Shown here in pieces: positions 17,054-27,713 of a stretch of DNA of 48,919 nt. The stretch's first letter is position 1. Each line of letters opens with the position of its first letter. Both the position numbers and the translations under genes were made by a program. Source of the stretch: Saccharothrix sp. ST-888 (GTDB taxonomy: Bacteria > Actinomycetota > Actinomycetes > Streptomycetales > Streptomycetaceae); assembly GCF_000955975.1 (NCBI RefSeq), contig NZ_JYJF01000048.1, positions 1-48,919 on the forward strand. Direction: 5' to 3'. The notes under the pieces are model-generated. The model had not been told where the DNA came from. It did not search any database and saw only the letters and a program-made list of their open reading frames with translations.

Positions 17054-18862
17054 TCAGCCTTGGCTGGGGGCCTCGTTCTTGGCCTCCTCGCGGACCTTCG
17101 CCTCGCCCGCAGCCTTGGGCTGAGCGTCCACGCCCGCCTCGCGGCGCTGGGCCGGGGTGATCGGGGTCGGGGCGCCGGTCAGCGGGTCGCCGCCGGTGGA
17201 GGTCTTCGGGAAGGCGATCACGTCACGGATGGTGTCGTACCCGCCGAGCAGGGTGACGATCCGGTCCAGGCCGAAGGCGACGCCACCGTGCGGCGGCGGG
17301 CCGTAGTTGAAGGCGTCCAGCAGGAAGCCGAACTGCGAGCTCGCCTCCTCCTCGGAGAGCCCGATCGCGTCGAAGGCGCGCTTCTGCACGTCCCGCTGGT
17401 GGATACGGATCGAACCGCCGCCCAGCTCCGAACCGTTGAGCACCAGGTCGTACGCGTTGGAGAGCGCGGCGCCCGGGTCGGTGTCGAAGGTGGCGAGCGA
17501 CTCGGCGGTCGGCGCGGTGAACGGGTGGTGCACCGCGTGCCAGCCCTGGAACTCGCCCTTGTCGTCCTCGATCGGCTCGAACATCGGGAAGTCGACCACC
17601 CAGAGGAAGGCCCACTTCGACTCGTCGATCAGGTTGCAGCGGCGGCCGATCTCCAGACGGGCGGCACCGAGCAGCTCCTGCGACGGCACCTTCTTGCCGG
17701 CCGCGAAGAAGACCGCGTCGCCCGGCTTGGCACCCGCGGCGGCGGCGAGGCCGGCCAGGTGCTCCTCGGAGAGGTTCTTGGCGACCGGGCCGCGCAGCTC
17801 GCCGGTCTCGGCGTCCACCAGCACGTACGCCAGGCCGCGGGCGCCGCGCGCCTTGGCCCAGTCCTGCCAGGCGTCCAGCTGCTTGCGCGGCTGCGAGGCA
17901 CCGCCGGGCATGACCACCGCACCGACGTACGGCGCCTGGAACACCCGGAACGCGGTGCCCTTGAAGTACTCGGTGAGGTCGGTCAGCTCCTGGCCGAAGC
18001 GGACGTCCGGCTTGTCGGAGCCGTAGCGGGACATGGCGTCCGCGTAGGTCATCCGGGGCAGCGGGTTGGGGACCTCGTAGCCGTGCACCTCGCGCCAGAT
18101 GGCACCGATGATCTTCTCACCGAGGGCCAGGATGTCCTCCTGGTCCACGAAGGACGCCTCGATGTCCAGCTGGGTGAACTCCGGCTGCCGGTCGGCACGG
18201 AAGTCCTCGTCGCGGAAGCAGCGGGCGATCTGGTAGTAGCGCTCCATGCCGGCCACCATCAGCAGCTGCTTGAACAGCTGGGGCGACTGCGGCAGCGCGT
18301 ACCAGTGGCCGGGCTGCAGGCGGACCGGGACGAGGAAGTCGCGGGCGCCCTCGGGGGTGGAGCGGGTGAGGTACGGCGTCTCGATGTCGAGGAAGTCGTT
18401 CTCCTCCATCACCCGGCGGATGATGTTGTTGACCTTGGAGCGCAGGCGCAGGCCCTTGGCCGGGCCCTCACGGCGGAGGTCCAGGTAGCGGTAGCGCAGG
18501 CGCACCTCCTCGTTCACCGTGCCGGGCTCGTACTCGGCGACCGGGAACGGCAGCGGGGCGGCCTCGGAGAGCACCTCGATCTCGCTGACCACGACCTCGA
18601 CCCGGCCGGTCGGGATCTCCGGGTTCTCGTTGCCCTCGGGGCGGACCCGGACCTCACCGACCACCTTGACGCAGTACTCGGCGCGCAGGCCGTGCACCGA
18701 GTCGAGGTCGCGGACCACGATCTGCACGGTGCCGGAGGCGTCGCGCAGGTCGATGAACGCGACACCGCCGTGGTCACGGCGGCGGGCGACCCAGCCGGCC
18801 AGGGTGATGGTCGCTCCGGCGTGCTCCGCGCGGAGCGTGCCCGCGTCGTGCGTGCGGATCAC
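17054..18862 (-). CDS. aspS: Aspartyl-tRNA synthetase
   Basis: A 602-residue class IIb synthetase. The N-terminal OB fold (TLAGWVARRRDHGGVAFIDLRD) binds the anticodon; motif 1 lies in RRVMEENDFLDIETPYL, motif 2 in RCFRDEDFRADRQPEFTQLDIE, and motif 3 in GVAFGLDRIVTLLGG; a GAD insertion lies between motifs 2 and 3. About 40 residues after motif 3 form an Ala/Glu/Lys-rich tail beyond the conserved end (DPLTGAPTPI). GTG 18862 overlaps the hisS stop by four bases (GTGA), indicating translational coupling. Whether it is discriminating or also charges tRNA-Asn cannot be decided from this window. Confidence 0.97.
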   Translation of the reverse strand: MIRTHDAGTLRAEHAGATITLAGWVARRRDHGGVAFIDLRDASGTVQIVVRDLDSVHGLRAEYCVKVVGEVRVRPEGNENPEIPTGRVEVVVSEIEVLSEAAPLPFPVAEYEPGTVNEEVRLRYRYLDLRREGPAKGLRLRSKVNNIIRRVMEENDFLDIETPYLTRSTPEGARDFLVPVRLQPGHWYALPQSPQLFKQLLMVAGMERYYQIARCFRDEDFRADRQPEFTQLDIEASFVDQEDILALGEKIIGAIWREVHGYEVPNPLPRMTYADAMSRYGSDKPDVRFGQELTDLTEYFKGTAFRVFQAPYVGAVVMPGGASQPRKQLDAWQDWAKARGARGLAYVLVDAETGELRGPVAKNLSEEHLAGLAAAAGAKPGDAVFFAAGKKVPSQELLGAARLEIGRRCNLIDESKWAFLWVVDFPMFEPIEDDKGEFQGWHAVHHPFTAPTAESLATFDTDPGAALSNAYDLVLNGSELGGGSIRIHQRDVQKRAFDAIGLSEEEASSQFGFLLDAFNYGPPPHGGVAFGLDRIVTLLGGYDTIRDVIAFPKTSTGGDPLTGAPTPITPAQRREAGVDAQPKAAGEAKVREEAKNEAPSQG

Positions 18863-20136
18863 AGCTGCTTCTCCTTCAGGGTGGATACGAGTGCTTCGAG
18901 GGCGACCGGGGTCTGCTCGCCGGTGGTCATGTCCTTGAGCTGGACGACACCCTCGGCGAGGTCGCGGTCCCCGGCCACCAGCGCGAAGCGGGCGCCGGAA
19001 CGGTCGGCGGACTTCATGGCGTTCTTGATGCCCTTGACGCCGAAGGCGAGGTCGGTGGCGACGCCGGCCCGGCGCAGCTCGACCACCTTGGCGAAGAGCA
19101 CGTTCTTGGCCTCCTCGCCGAGCGCCACGGCGTAGACCGAGGTGCTGGCGGGCAGGTCGAGGACGACGCCCTCGGCCTCCATGGCGAGGTAGGTGCGGTC
19201 CACTCCGAGCGCCCAGCCGACGGACGGCAGCGCGGGGCCGCCGATCATCTCGGACAGGCCGTCGTACCGGCCGCCGCCGCCGATCGCGGACTGGGCGCCG
19301 AGGCCGTTGTGCGCGAACTCGAAGGTGGTGCGGGTGTAGTAGTCCAGGCCGCGGACCAGCTTGGGGTCGTCCGTGAAGGCCACGCCGTTGGCGGTGAGCA
19401 GCGCGCGGACCTGCTCGTCGTACGCCTTGCACTCCTCGCACAGGTAGTCGCGCAGCAGCGGCGCGCCGCCGAGCTGGGCCTGCACGGACTCGCGCTTGTC
19501 GTCCAGGACGCGCAGCGGGTTGATCTCGGCGCGGCGGCGGGTGTCCTCGTCCAGGTCGAGACCGGTCAGGAACTCCTGCAGGGCGGCGCGGTAGACCGGG
19601 CGGCACTGCTTGTCCCCGAGGCTGTTGAGCAGCAGCGTGTAGTCGCTCAGGCCCAGCGAGCGGAAGGCGTCGTCGGCCAGGATGATCAGCTCGGCGTCCA
19701 GCGCCGGGTCCTCGGCACCGATCGCCTCGGCGCCGACCTGGGCGAACTGGCGGTAGCGGCCGGCCTGCGGGCGCTCGTAGCGGTAGTACGAGCCGGAGTA
19801 CCAGAGCTTGACCGGCAGGTTGCCGAGCTTGTGCAGGTTGGCCTGGAGGGCGGCGCGGAGCACCGAGGCGGTGCCCTCGGGGCGCAGCGCGAGGTCCTCC
19901 CGGCCGCGCTTGGTGAGGGAGAACATCTCCTTGGTGACGATGTCGGTGGACTCGCCGACACCGCGCGAGAAGAGCTTGACGTCCTCGAAGACCGGCGTCT
20001 CGATGTAGCCGTACCCGGCCCGGCGCAGCGGCGCGGACAGGCGCTCGCGGATCGCCAGGAAGGTCGCGGAGCTGGGCGGCAGCAGGTCGTAGGTGCCCTT
20101 GGGGGCGGTGAAGGTGCTCAACTTCTCTTCCGTCAC
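18859..20136 (-). CDS. hisS: Histidyl-tRNA synthetase
   Basis: A 425-residue class II synthetase. It shows FTAPKGTYDLLPP at the start, motif 2 (ALRPEGTASVLRA, YYRYERPQAGRYRQFAQVGAE), histidine-binding LVRGLDYYTRTTFEF and GGGGRYDGL, motif 3 (GWALGVDR), and a C-terminal anticodon-binding domain with GVKGIKNAMKSADRSGARFALVAGDRD. GTG 20136 overlaps the MBL stop and its own stop overlaps the aspS start, each through a GTGA, so the three genes form one coupled unit. The ribosome site GAGG lies rather close (about four bases), fitting re-initiation rather than fresh loading. Confidence 0.97.
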   Translation of the reverse strand: MTEEKLSTFTAPKGTYDLLPPSSATFLAIRERLSAPLRRAGYGYIETPVFEDVKLFSRGVGESTDIVTKEMFSLTKRGREDLALRPEGTASVLRAALQANLHKLGNLPVKLWYSGSYYRYERPQAGRYRQFAQVGAEAIGAEDPALDAELIILADDAFRSLGLSDYTLLLNSLGDKQCRPVYRAALQEFLTGLDLDEDTRRRAEINPLRVLDDKRESVQAQLGGAPLLRDYLCEECKAYDEQVRALLTANGVAFTDDPKLVRGLDYYTRTTFEFAHNGLGAQSAIGGGGRYDGLSEMIGGPALPSVGWALGVDRTYLAMEAEGVVLDLPASTSVYAVALGEEAKNVLFAKVVELRRAGVATDLAFGVKGIKNAMKSADRSGARFALVAGDRDLAEGVVQLKDMTTGEQTPVALEALVSTLKEKQL

Positions 20137-20849
20137 ATTCCTCGTCGCGGAGCGACTGTGTTCTCGGCGGAGCCCGCGCTCTCAGCCGCCTGCCTGAGGT
20201 AGGGGTTGCTGGCGCGCTCACGGCCGATGGTGGTCTGGGAGCCGTGGCCGGAGAGGACCACGGTGGCGTCGTCGAGGGGCAGGCAGACCCGGGCCAGCGA
20301 CCGCATGATCGCTGCGCTGTCACCACCGGGGAGGTCCGTGCGCCCGATGGAGCCGGCGAACAGCAGGTCGCCCGAGAACAGCACCGGAGGGATGTCATTC
20401 TGCGAGGGCGTCCTGAAGGTCACCGACCCCCCGGTATGGCCGGGCGCATGGTCGACGGTGAGCCGGAGGCCGGCCAGTTCCAGGACACTGCCGTCGGTCA
20501 ACTCCCGTACGTCGTCCGGCTCGCCGACCGTGATCGAGCCCATCAGCTGCCGGCCGAGCGAGCGCCCGAGGGCGCGCTCCGGGTCGGCCATCATGTAGCG
20601 GTCCTCGGGGTGGATCCAGGCCGGTACGTTCTGCGCGCCGCAGACCGGCACCACCGAGGCGACGTGGTCGATGTGCCCGTGGGTGAGCAGCACGGCGACC
20701 GGCTTCAGCCGGTGCTCGCGGATCAAGTCCTCGACACCCTGCGCCGCTTCGTGGCCGGGATCGACGATCACGCACTCCTCACCGGCGGCCGGTGCGACCA
20801 GGTAGCAGTTGGTGCCCCAGGCTCCGGCTGGAAATCCGGCGACGAACAC
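20133..20849 (-). CDS. Metallo-beta-lactamase fold hydrolase (glyoxalase II-like)
   Basis: A 238-residue MBL-fold hydrolase of the type encoded upstream of hisS in streptomycetes. It has the metal motif THGHIDH near residue 60, then APGHTGGSVTF (third metal His), SGDLLFAGSIGRTDLPGG (bridging Asp) and LSGHGSQTTIGRE (last His). This set matches glyoxalase II-like thioesterases; the natural substrate is unknown. Start: GTG 20849 with GAGG seven bases upstream. A longer open frame to 20909 has no ribosome site. It is first gene of the MBL-hisS-aspS unit, divergent from the cyclophilin gene. Confidence 0.9.
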   Translation of the reverse strand: MFVAGFPAGAWGTNCYLVAPAAGEECVIVDPGHEAAQGVEDLIREHRLKPVAVLLTHGHIDHVASVVPVCGAQNVPAWIHPEDRYMMADPERALGRSLGRQLMGSITVGEPDDVRELTDGSVLELAGLRLTVDHAPGHTGGSVTFRTPSQNDIPPVLFSGDLLFAGSIGRTDLPGGDSAAIMRSLARVCLPLDDATVVLSGHGSQTTIGRERASNPYLRQAAESAGSAENTVAPRRGM

Positions 20850-21127
20850 GCGTGATCCTCTTGTCTTCGGGTGGCGGTGCCTTCGCTGAGTCGTCACCGC
20901 TGGTCTCACCGCAGCCTACCGGCGGTACGGCACCGGTTGCGAACCAGATAGCGGTGAGTTGGTCCTCGGGCACCCGGGGAAATCGTGACCGCGGACTTTC
21001 CCGGTTGATCTCGTACTTACGGACGGGGTCCCTACACTTGGCCGCCGGTGGGTGCGATGATCCGTACCGGAATTCCCGGGACTCCCGCATCCGACATCAG
21101 CAGGAACGACATCAGGAGACACGGCCG

Positions 21128-21940
21128 GTGGTCAGCAGCGAACAGCGGCGGCGGCAGCTCGCCCGCGACAAGTACGAGCGGCAGATGGAGCGCCGGGTCG
21201 AGGCCCAGCGCAGGGCCAAGCGCCGCAACGCCGTCGTCAGCGCCGCCGTCGTGGCCGTCCTGGTGGTGGCCGGCGGCACCGCCTGGGCGGCCGGCGTGTT
21301 CGACAAGGACAAGCCCAAGGACGCGACCCCGCAGGCCGCGCCGAGCCCCACGGCCGTCACCCCGGTCAAGGGGTGCACCGACCCGGCGCCCGGCAAGCCG
21401 AACGGCAAGCAGTGGAAGACCGAGCCGGCCATGTCGATCGACACCGGCGGCAAGTACACCGCCACGCTGGACACCAGCTGCGGCAAGGTCACCGTCGACC
21501 TGGACGCCGCGAAGGCGCCGCACACGGTCAACTCCTTCGCCTTCCTCTCCGGCGAGCACTACTTCGACCATGTCAAGTGCCACCGCCTCACCACCCAGGG
21601 CATCTACGTGCTGCAGTGCGGCGACCCGACGGCCAGCGCCACCAACCCCGGCGGATCGGGCGGTCCCGGTTACCAGTTCGCGGACGAGAACCTGACCGGC
21701 GCGACCTACCCGGCGGGCACCGTGGCAATGGCCAACGCCGGTCCCGGCACCAACGGCAGCCAGTTCTTCCTGGTCTACAAGGACACCCAGCTGCCCCCCA
21801 GCTACACCCCGTTCGGCAAGATCACCGGCGGCCTCGACGTCCTGAACAACATCGCCGCCGGCGGCGTCCAGGGCGGCGGCGGCGACGGCGCCCCGAACGC
21901 CAACGTGGTGCTCAACTCGGTGGCCACGGTCAAGGGTTGA
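21128..21940 (+). CDS. Membrane-anchored peptidyl-prolyl cis-trans isomerase (cyclophilin)
   Basis: A 270-residue protein: a basic cytoplasmic start (EQRRRQLARDKYERQMERR), one membrane helix at about residues 38-58 (VVSAAVVAVLVVAGGTAWAAG), a Pro/Ala linker, and an extracytoplasmic cyclophilin domain with FDHVKCHRLTT, MANAGPGTNGSQFFLVYKD and YTPFGKITGG. It probably folds secreted proteins outside the membrane. Two cysteines (GCTD, TSCGKV) and further CHR and QCGD may form disulfides. GTG 21128 has GGAG upstream. A TACACT -10-like box at 21033-21038 lies in the divergent gap with the MBL gene, but its -35 is poor. Confidence 0.92.
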   Translation: MVSSEQRRRQLARDKYERQMERRVEAQRRAKRRNAVVSAAVVAVLVVAGGTAWAAGVFDKDKPKDATPQAAPSPTAVTPVKGCTDPAPGKPNGKQWKTEPAMSIDTGGKYTATLDTSCGKVTVDLDAAKAPHTVNSFAFLSGEHYFDHVKCHRLTTQGIYVLQCGDPTASATNPGGSGGPGYQFADENLTGATYPAGTVAMANAGPGTNGSQFFLVYKDTQLPPSYTPFGKITGGLDVLNNIAAGGVQGGGGDGAPNANVVLNSVATVKG

Positions 21941-22203
21941 GCCCGTCCGGCGCTGCTTCCCGGCCCTGCGTGAGCGGTTCGGGAGGCGGCGCCGCAGGAA
22001 ATCGCCCGGCCCGGATGCGGACAGCACCGGCGCTGGTCGCCTATGTTGCTGTTGTATAGGGTGCCCTGACCGTCGGCCGTCACCCTCGGCATCGACAACT
22101 CGACGGCTCGGACGGCGGACTCCATCGGTCCGCCGCACATCAACTGTGGACGACGTACGCGCACCACACACCCGTGGGTGCGACGTCATGTGGAGGAGGC
22201 GCT

Positions 22204-23433
22204 GTGAGCAGCGACCCGTGGGGCCGTGTCGACGAGCAGGGGACCGTCTACGTCAGGACGGCCGAGGGCGAACGCGTCGTCGGCTCCTGGCAGGCGGGCT
22301 CCCCTGAGGAGGCCCTCGCCTACTTCGAGCGCAAGTACCAGGGCCTGGAGGCCGAGATCGGCCTCCTGGAGCACCGCGTCCGCAAGACCGACCTGGCCGC
22401 CAAGGACGCCCAGGTCGCGTTGGACCACCTGCGCGAGCAGGTCACCGAGGCGCACGCGGTCGGTGACCTGGCCTCGCTCGCCCAGCGGCTCGAAACCCTG
22501 GCCGGCGAGATCGAGTCCCGGCAGGCGGAGCGCAAGGCGGCCCGGGCCAAGGCCCAGGACGACGCCCGTACCGCCAAGGAGAAGCTGGTCGCCGAGGCCG
22601 AGGCACTGGCCGAGTCCACCCAGTGGCGGGAGGCCGGCGACCGGCTGCGCGCCCTGGTGGACACCTGGAAGGGCCTGCCGCGCCTGGACCGCAAGAGCGA
22701 CGACGAGCTGTGGCACCGCTTCTCGCACGCCCGCTCGGTGTTCTCCAAGCACCGCAAGGCGCACTTCGCGACCCTGGACGCGGAGCGCGAGACGGCCCGG
22801 GCGGCCAAGGAGAAGCTGGTCGCCGAGGCCGAGGCGCTGGCCGCCTCCACCGAGTGGGGCGACACCGCCGCCGCCTACCGCGACCTGATGGCGCAGTGGA
22901 AGGCCGCCGGGCGGGCCCAGCGGGACGCCGAGGAAGAGCTGTGGGCCCGGTTCCGGGGCGCACAGGACGTCTTCTTCCAGGCCCGCGCCGCCGCCTTCAG
23001 CGAGCGGGACGCCGAGCAGGGCGAGAACCAGAAGCTGAAGGAGGCCCTGCTGGTCGAGGCCGAGGCGATCCTGCCGATCACCGACCTCAAGACCGCCAAG
23101 GCCGCGCTGCGCGAGATCAGCGAGCGCTGGGAGGCGATCGGCCACGTGCCGCGCGACGCCCGGCCGAAGCTGGACGGCCGTCTCAACGCGGTCGAGCGGG
23201 CCGTCCGCGAGGCCGAGGACGCCGAGTGGCAGCGCTCCAACCCGGAGGCCAAGGCCCGTGCCGCCGGTATGACCGGCCTCCTCCAGGCCGCCGTGGACAG
23301 GCTCCAGGCCGACCTGGACAAGGCCCGCGCCACCGGCAACGCCAACAAGGTCGCCAAGCTGGAGTCCGAGCTGGCGGGCCGGCAGGCACTACTGGACCAG
23401 GCCCAGAAGAGCCTGCAGGAGTTCAGCGGCTGA
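22204..23433 (+). CDS. DUF349 coiled-coil protein
   Basis: A 409-residue, highly charged helical protein with repeated DUF349 units (about 70 residues each). Two near-identical segments, AKEKLVAEAEALAESTQW and AKEKLVAEAEALAASTEW, show the repeat clearly, each followed by W...G..PR/RAQRD..ELW.RF. The last 60 residues are a coiled coil (LQADLDKARATGNANKVAKLESELAGRQALLDQAQ). The function is unknown; no enzyme motif is seen. GTG 22204 has AGGAGG four bases upstream. It ends in front of a large inverted repeat shared by convergent genes. Confidence 0.9.
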   Translation: MSSDPWGRVDEQGTVYVRTAEGERVVGSWQAGSPEEALAYFERKYQGLEAEIGLLEHRVRKTDLAAKDAQVALDHLREQVTEAHAVGDLASLAQRLETLAGEIESRQAERKAARAKAQDDARTAKEKLVAEAEALAESTQWREAGDRLRALVDTWKGLPRLDRKSDDELWHRFSHARSVFSKHRKAHFATLDAERETARAAKEKLVAEAEALAASTEWGDTAAAYRDLMAQWKAAGRAQRDAEEELWARFRGAQDVFFQARAAAFSERDAEQGENQKLKEALLVEAEAILPITDLKTAKAALREISERWEAIGHVPRDARPKLDGRLNAVERAVREAEDAEWQRSNPEAKARAAGMTGLLQAAVDRLQADLDKARATGNANKVAKLESELAGRQALLDQAQKSLQEFSG

Positions 23434-23465
23434 CACCGCGCCCGCCAGGGCACCGGTTCGGCTTC

Positions 23466-23537
23466 AGGGGCGCGGGGAACTGCGCGACCAGCCCTCTGTG
23501 GAGGCGCATGGTCGTTCGCGCGGTTCCCCGCGCCCCT
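23466..23537. repeat. Streptomyces-type GGGGCGCGGGGAAC inverted repeat
   Basis: Arms 23466-23490 and 23509-23537 both read AGGGGCGCGGGGAAC then a GCGCGA core and CCA, one arm having a four-base insertion. I recognise this motif as one scattered widely through Streptomyces genomes at convergent gene ends. Here it lies between the DUF349 gene (23433) and the secreted-protein gene (23565), fitting a bidirectional terminator. Confidence 0.75.
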
Positions 23538-23564
23538 GCCGTGCTACCTGCCGGGTGAACCGGG

Positions 23565-24347
23565 TCAGGTCTTGGCCGCCGGGGACCCGCTCGTCCCGAA
23601 CACCTGGACGAGCCGGTTGAGATCGATGCTCTGGGAGGCTCCCGGGGTGGCGTTCTTCACCGGCACGGAGAAGTCCTTGAAGTTGAGCGTCTCGCTGCCG
23701 ATCCCGCCGGTCCGCTGGAAGTGCAGCGGATAGGCCCGGCCCTGGGTGGCCACCCAGAGGGTGCCGTGCTCCTCACCCTTGACGCCCAGGACCGCCACGG
23801 CCGGCTTGCCGTTGCTCGTGCCCACGGAGCCGGTGGTCAGCGAGACCCCCGTGGGCGACATCGAGTCCGCCAGGGCGCCCAGGTCGCAGATCGAGGCGAG
23901 TTCGAGGAACTGCACGTTGTCACTGGTGGTCCTCAGGTAGCGGTCGCCCACCAGCTGGGCGACGGCCTGCCCGCCGTGGCCCTGCCAGAACGCCTGGTCG
24001 GGCTTGACCCAGAGGTCGTTGCCCGCCTTGACCACCTGGAAGTTGCCGAGGAAGCTCTCGCTCACGGAACCGGTGCAGTTGCCGGCCACGTCCATCGACA
24101 GGTTGAAGGTCACCAGGTTGACCCCGTCGTCTATCCGCCCGTCGACATGGGCGGAGTTACCGGCCTTGAGCGCCTTGATCGCCGCCAGGACGACGTTGGG
24201 GCCGGTCAGTTTCTCCACACCGTTGGGCCCGGAAGCAGTGGACGCCGAGGGCGCGGCGGCCGCCAGGGCCGTACCACCGCCTCCCACCACGCCCGCCGTC
24301 AGAGCGGCACAGGCCAGTGCGGCCACGGTCGTCAGCTTGAGGTTCAT
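23565..24347 (-). CDS. Secreted protein, possibly LppX/LolA-like fold
   Basis: A 260-residue exported protein. The N-terminus (MNLKLTTVAALACAALTAGVVGGGGTALAAAAPSAS) is a Sec signal with a likely ALA-A cleavage; the early ALAC does not fit a good lipobox. The mature part has HVDGRIDDGVNLVTFNLSMDVAGNCTGSVS, then VVKAGNDLWVKPDQAFWQ and a later YPLHFQRTGG...LNFKDFSVPV. This pattern (strand-rich, 'not visible unless tested by a lipid-binding fold') resembles actinobacterial LppX/LprG-type proteins, but I infer this from layout only. ATG 24347 has a strong AGGAGG. It lies 85 bases downstream of relA on the same strand. Confidence 0.75.
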   Translation of the reverse strand: MNLKLTTVAALACAALTAGVVGGGGTALAAAAPSASTASGPNGVEKLTGPNVVLAAIKALKAGNSAHVDGRIDDGVNLVTFNLSMDVAGNCTGSVSESFLGNFQVVKAGNDLWVKPDQAFWQGHGGQAVAQLVGDRYLRTTSDNVQFLELASICDLGALADSMSPTGVSLTTGSVGTSNGKPAVAVLGVKGEEHGTLWVATQGRAYPLHFQRTGGIGSETLNFKDFSVPVKNATPGASQSIDLNRLVQVFGTSGSPAAKT

Positions 24348-24432
24348 GGGGCCTCCTACCACTGGGTTCAACTCTTCCCAGCCTGTACCGACAGGAGGCC
24401 CCGCGCACATCAGGAGCGGATTCGCGCCCGGA

Positions 24433-26844
<2,412 letters not shown>

Positions 26845-27088
26845 GGACACTCCTCGGGGCGCGGTGCCTTCCCCTTCGCGCGACCGGGAAGGGGTGAATC
26901 TTCATGGTACCGAGCCCGGGAGCGCGACGTTCGACCACCCGGTCCCGATCGCGCCGCCACCCGGCCCGGGAGGTGCCGGCCACGCGGTGCGGGCGGAGGG
27001 GTCCGGTGCGGTGGAGCACCCCGGAAACGGTGTCCCGGCGCTGTCCGTCCGACCGGGTGGAGCGGCCCCGGCGACCCCGCCGGAACAC

Positions 27089-27128
27089 CGCAGGGGCGGT
27101 GATCACCGAAGTGATCACCGCCCCTGCG
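27089..27128. terminator. Strong hairpin between apt and relA
   Basis: An 18-pair perfect stem (27089-27106 with 27111-27128) and a CGAA loop, starting nine bases after the apt stop (27138). It most likely ends the yajC-secD-secF-apt transcript and separates it from relA. The same CGAA loop occurs in the terminator at 11321-11356. Confidence 0.85.
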
Positions 27129-27137
27129 AGGTGTTGC

Positions 27138-27689
27138 TCAGACCAGGACCAGCGTCTCCAGCGGCGCGCCGCCCAGGTGCTCCAGCAGCCGGTCGCGGCC
27201 GGGCAGGAAGCCCAGCTCCATCAGCACGACCACGCCGGCCAGTTCGGCACCGGCCTGCCGGACCAGGTCCAGCGAGGCACCCAGGGTGCCGCCGGTGGCC
27301 AGCACGTCGTCCACCACCAGGACCTTCTCGCCCGGGGCGAAGGCGTCGCACTGGACCTCCAGCGTCGCGGAGCCGTACTCCAGCTCGTACGACTGGCCGT
27401 ACACCGCGCCGGGCAGCTTGCCCTTCTTGCGGATCGGCACGAAGCCGAGCCCGGCCGCGTACGCGGCCGGGGCCGCCAGGACGAACCCCCGCGCCTCCAG
27501 ACCGACCACCTTGGTCGCACCGAGTGCCTTCGCCCGGCCGGCCAGCGCCTCGGTGAGGGCCGCGAAGGCCTCGGCGTCGGCCAGCAGCGGGGCGATGTCC
27601 TTGAACAGCACACCGGGCTTGGGGTAGTCGGGCACGTCCCGGATCCTGCTGTTCAGCAGCTCGGAAAGGACGGGATCGGCAACGGTCAC
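27138..27689 (-). CDS. apt: Adenine phosphoribosyltransferase
   Basis: A 183-residue salvage enzyme joining adenine and PRPP to form AMP. Motifs: IRDVPDYPKPGVLFKDIAPLL near the start, VVGLEARGFVLAAPAAYA, RKKGKLPGAV, and the PRPP loop KVLVVDDVLATGGTLGA near residue 125. This is the usual length. GTG 27689 has GAGG seven bases upstream. It follows secF by 24 bases on the same strand, the Streptomyces order secD-secF-apt-relA, and may be co-transcribed with the Sec genes. Confidence 0.96.
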   Translation of the reverse strand: MTVADPVLSELLNSRIRDVPDYPKPGVLFKDIAPLLADAEAFAALTEALAGRAKALGATKVVGLEARGFVLAAPAAYAAGLGFVPIRKKGKLPGAVYGQSYELEYGSATLEVQCDAFAPGEKVLVVDDVLATGGTLGASLDLVRQAGAELAGVVVLMELGFLPGRDRLLEHLGGAPLETLVLV

Positions 27690-27713
27690 GGGGGTTCCTC
27701 TAACAGCGTGGGG

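Noticed and set aside
17054..20398. AspRS frame open far upstream through hisS
   Set aside because: The frame is open only because stops are rare in GC-rich DNA; hisS occupies the other frame with clear motifs.
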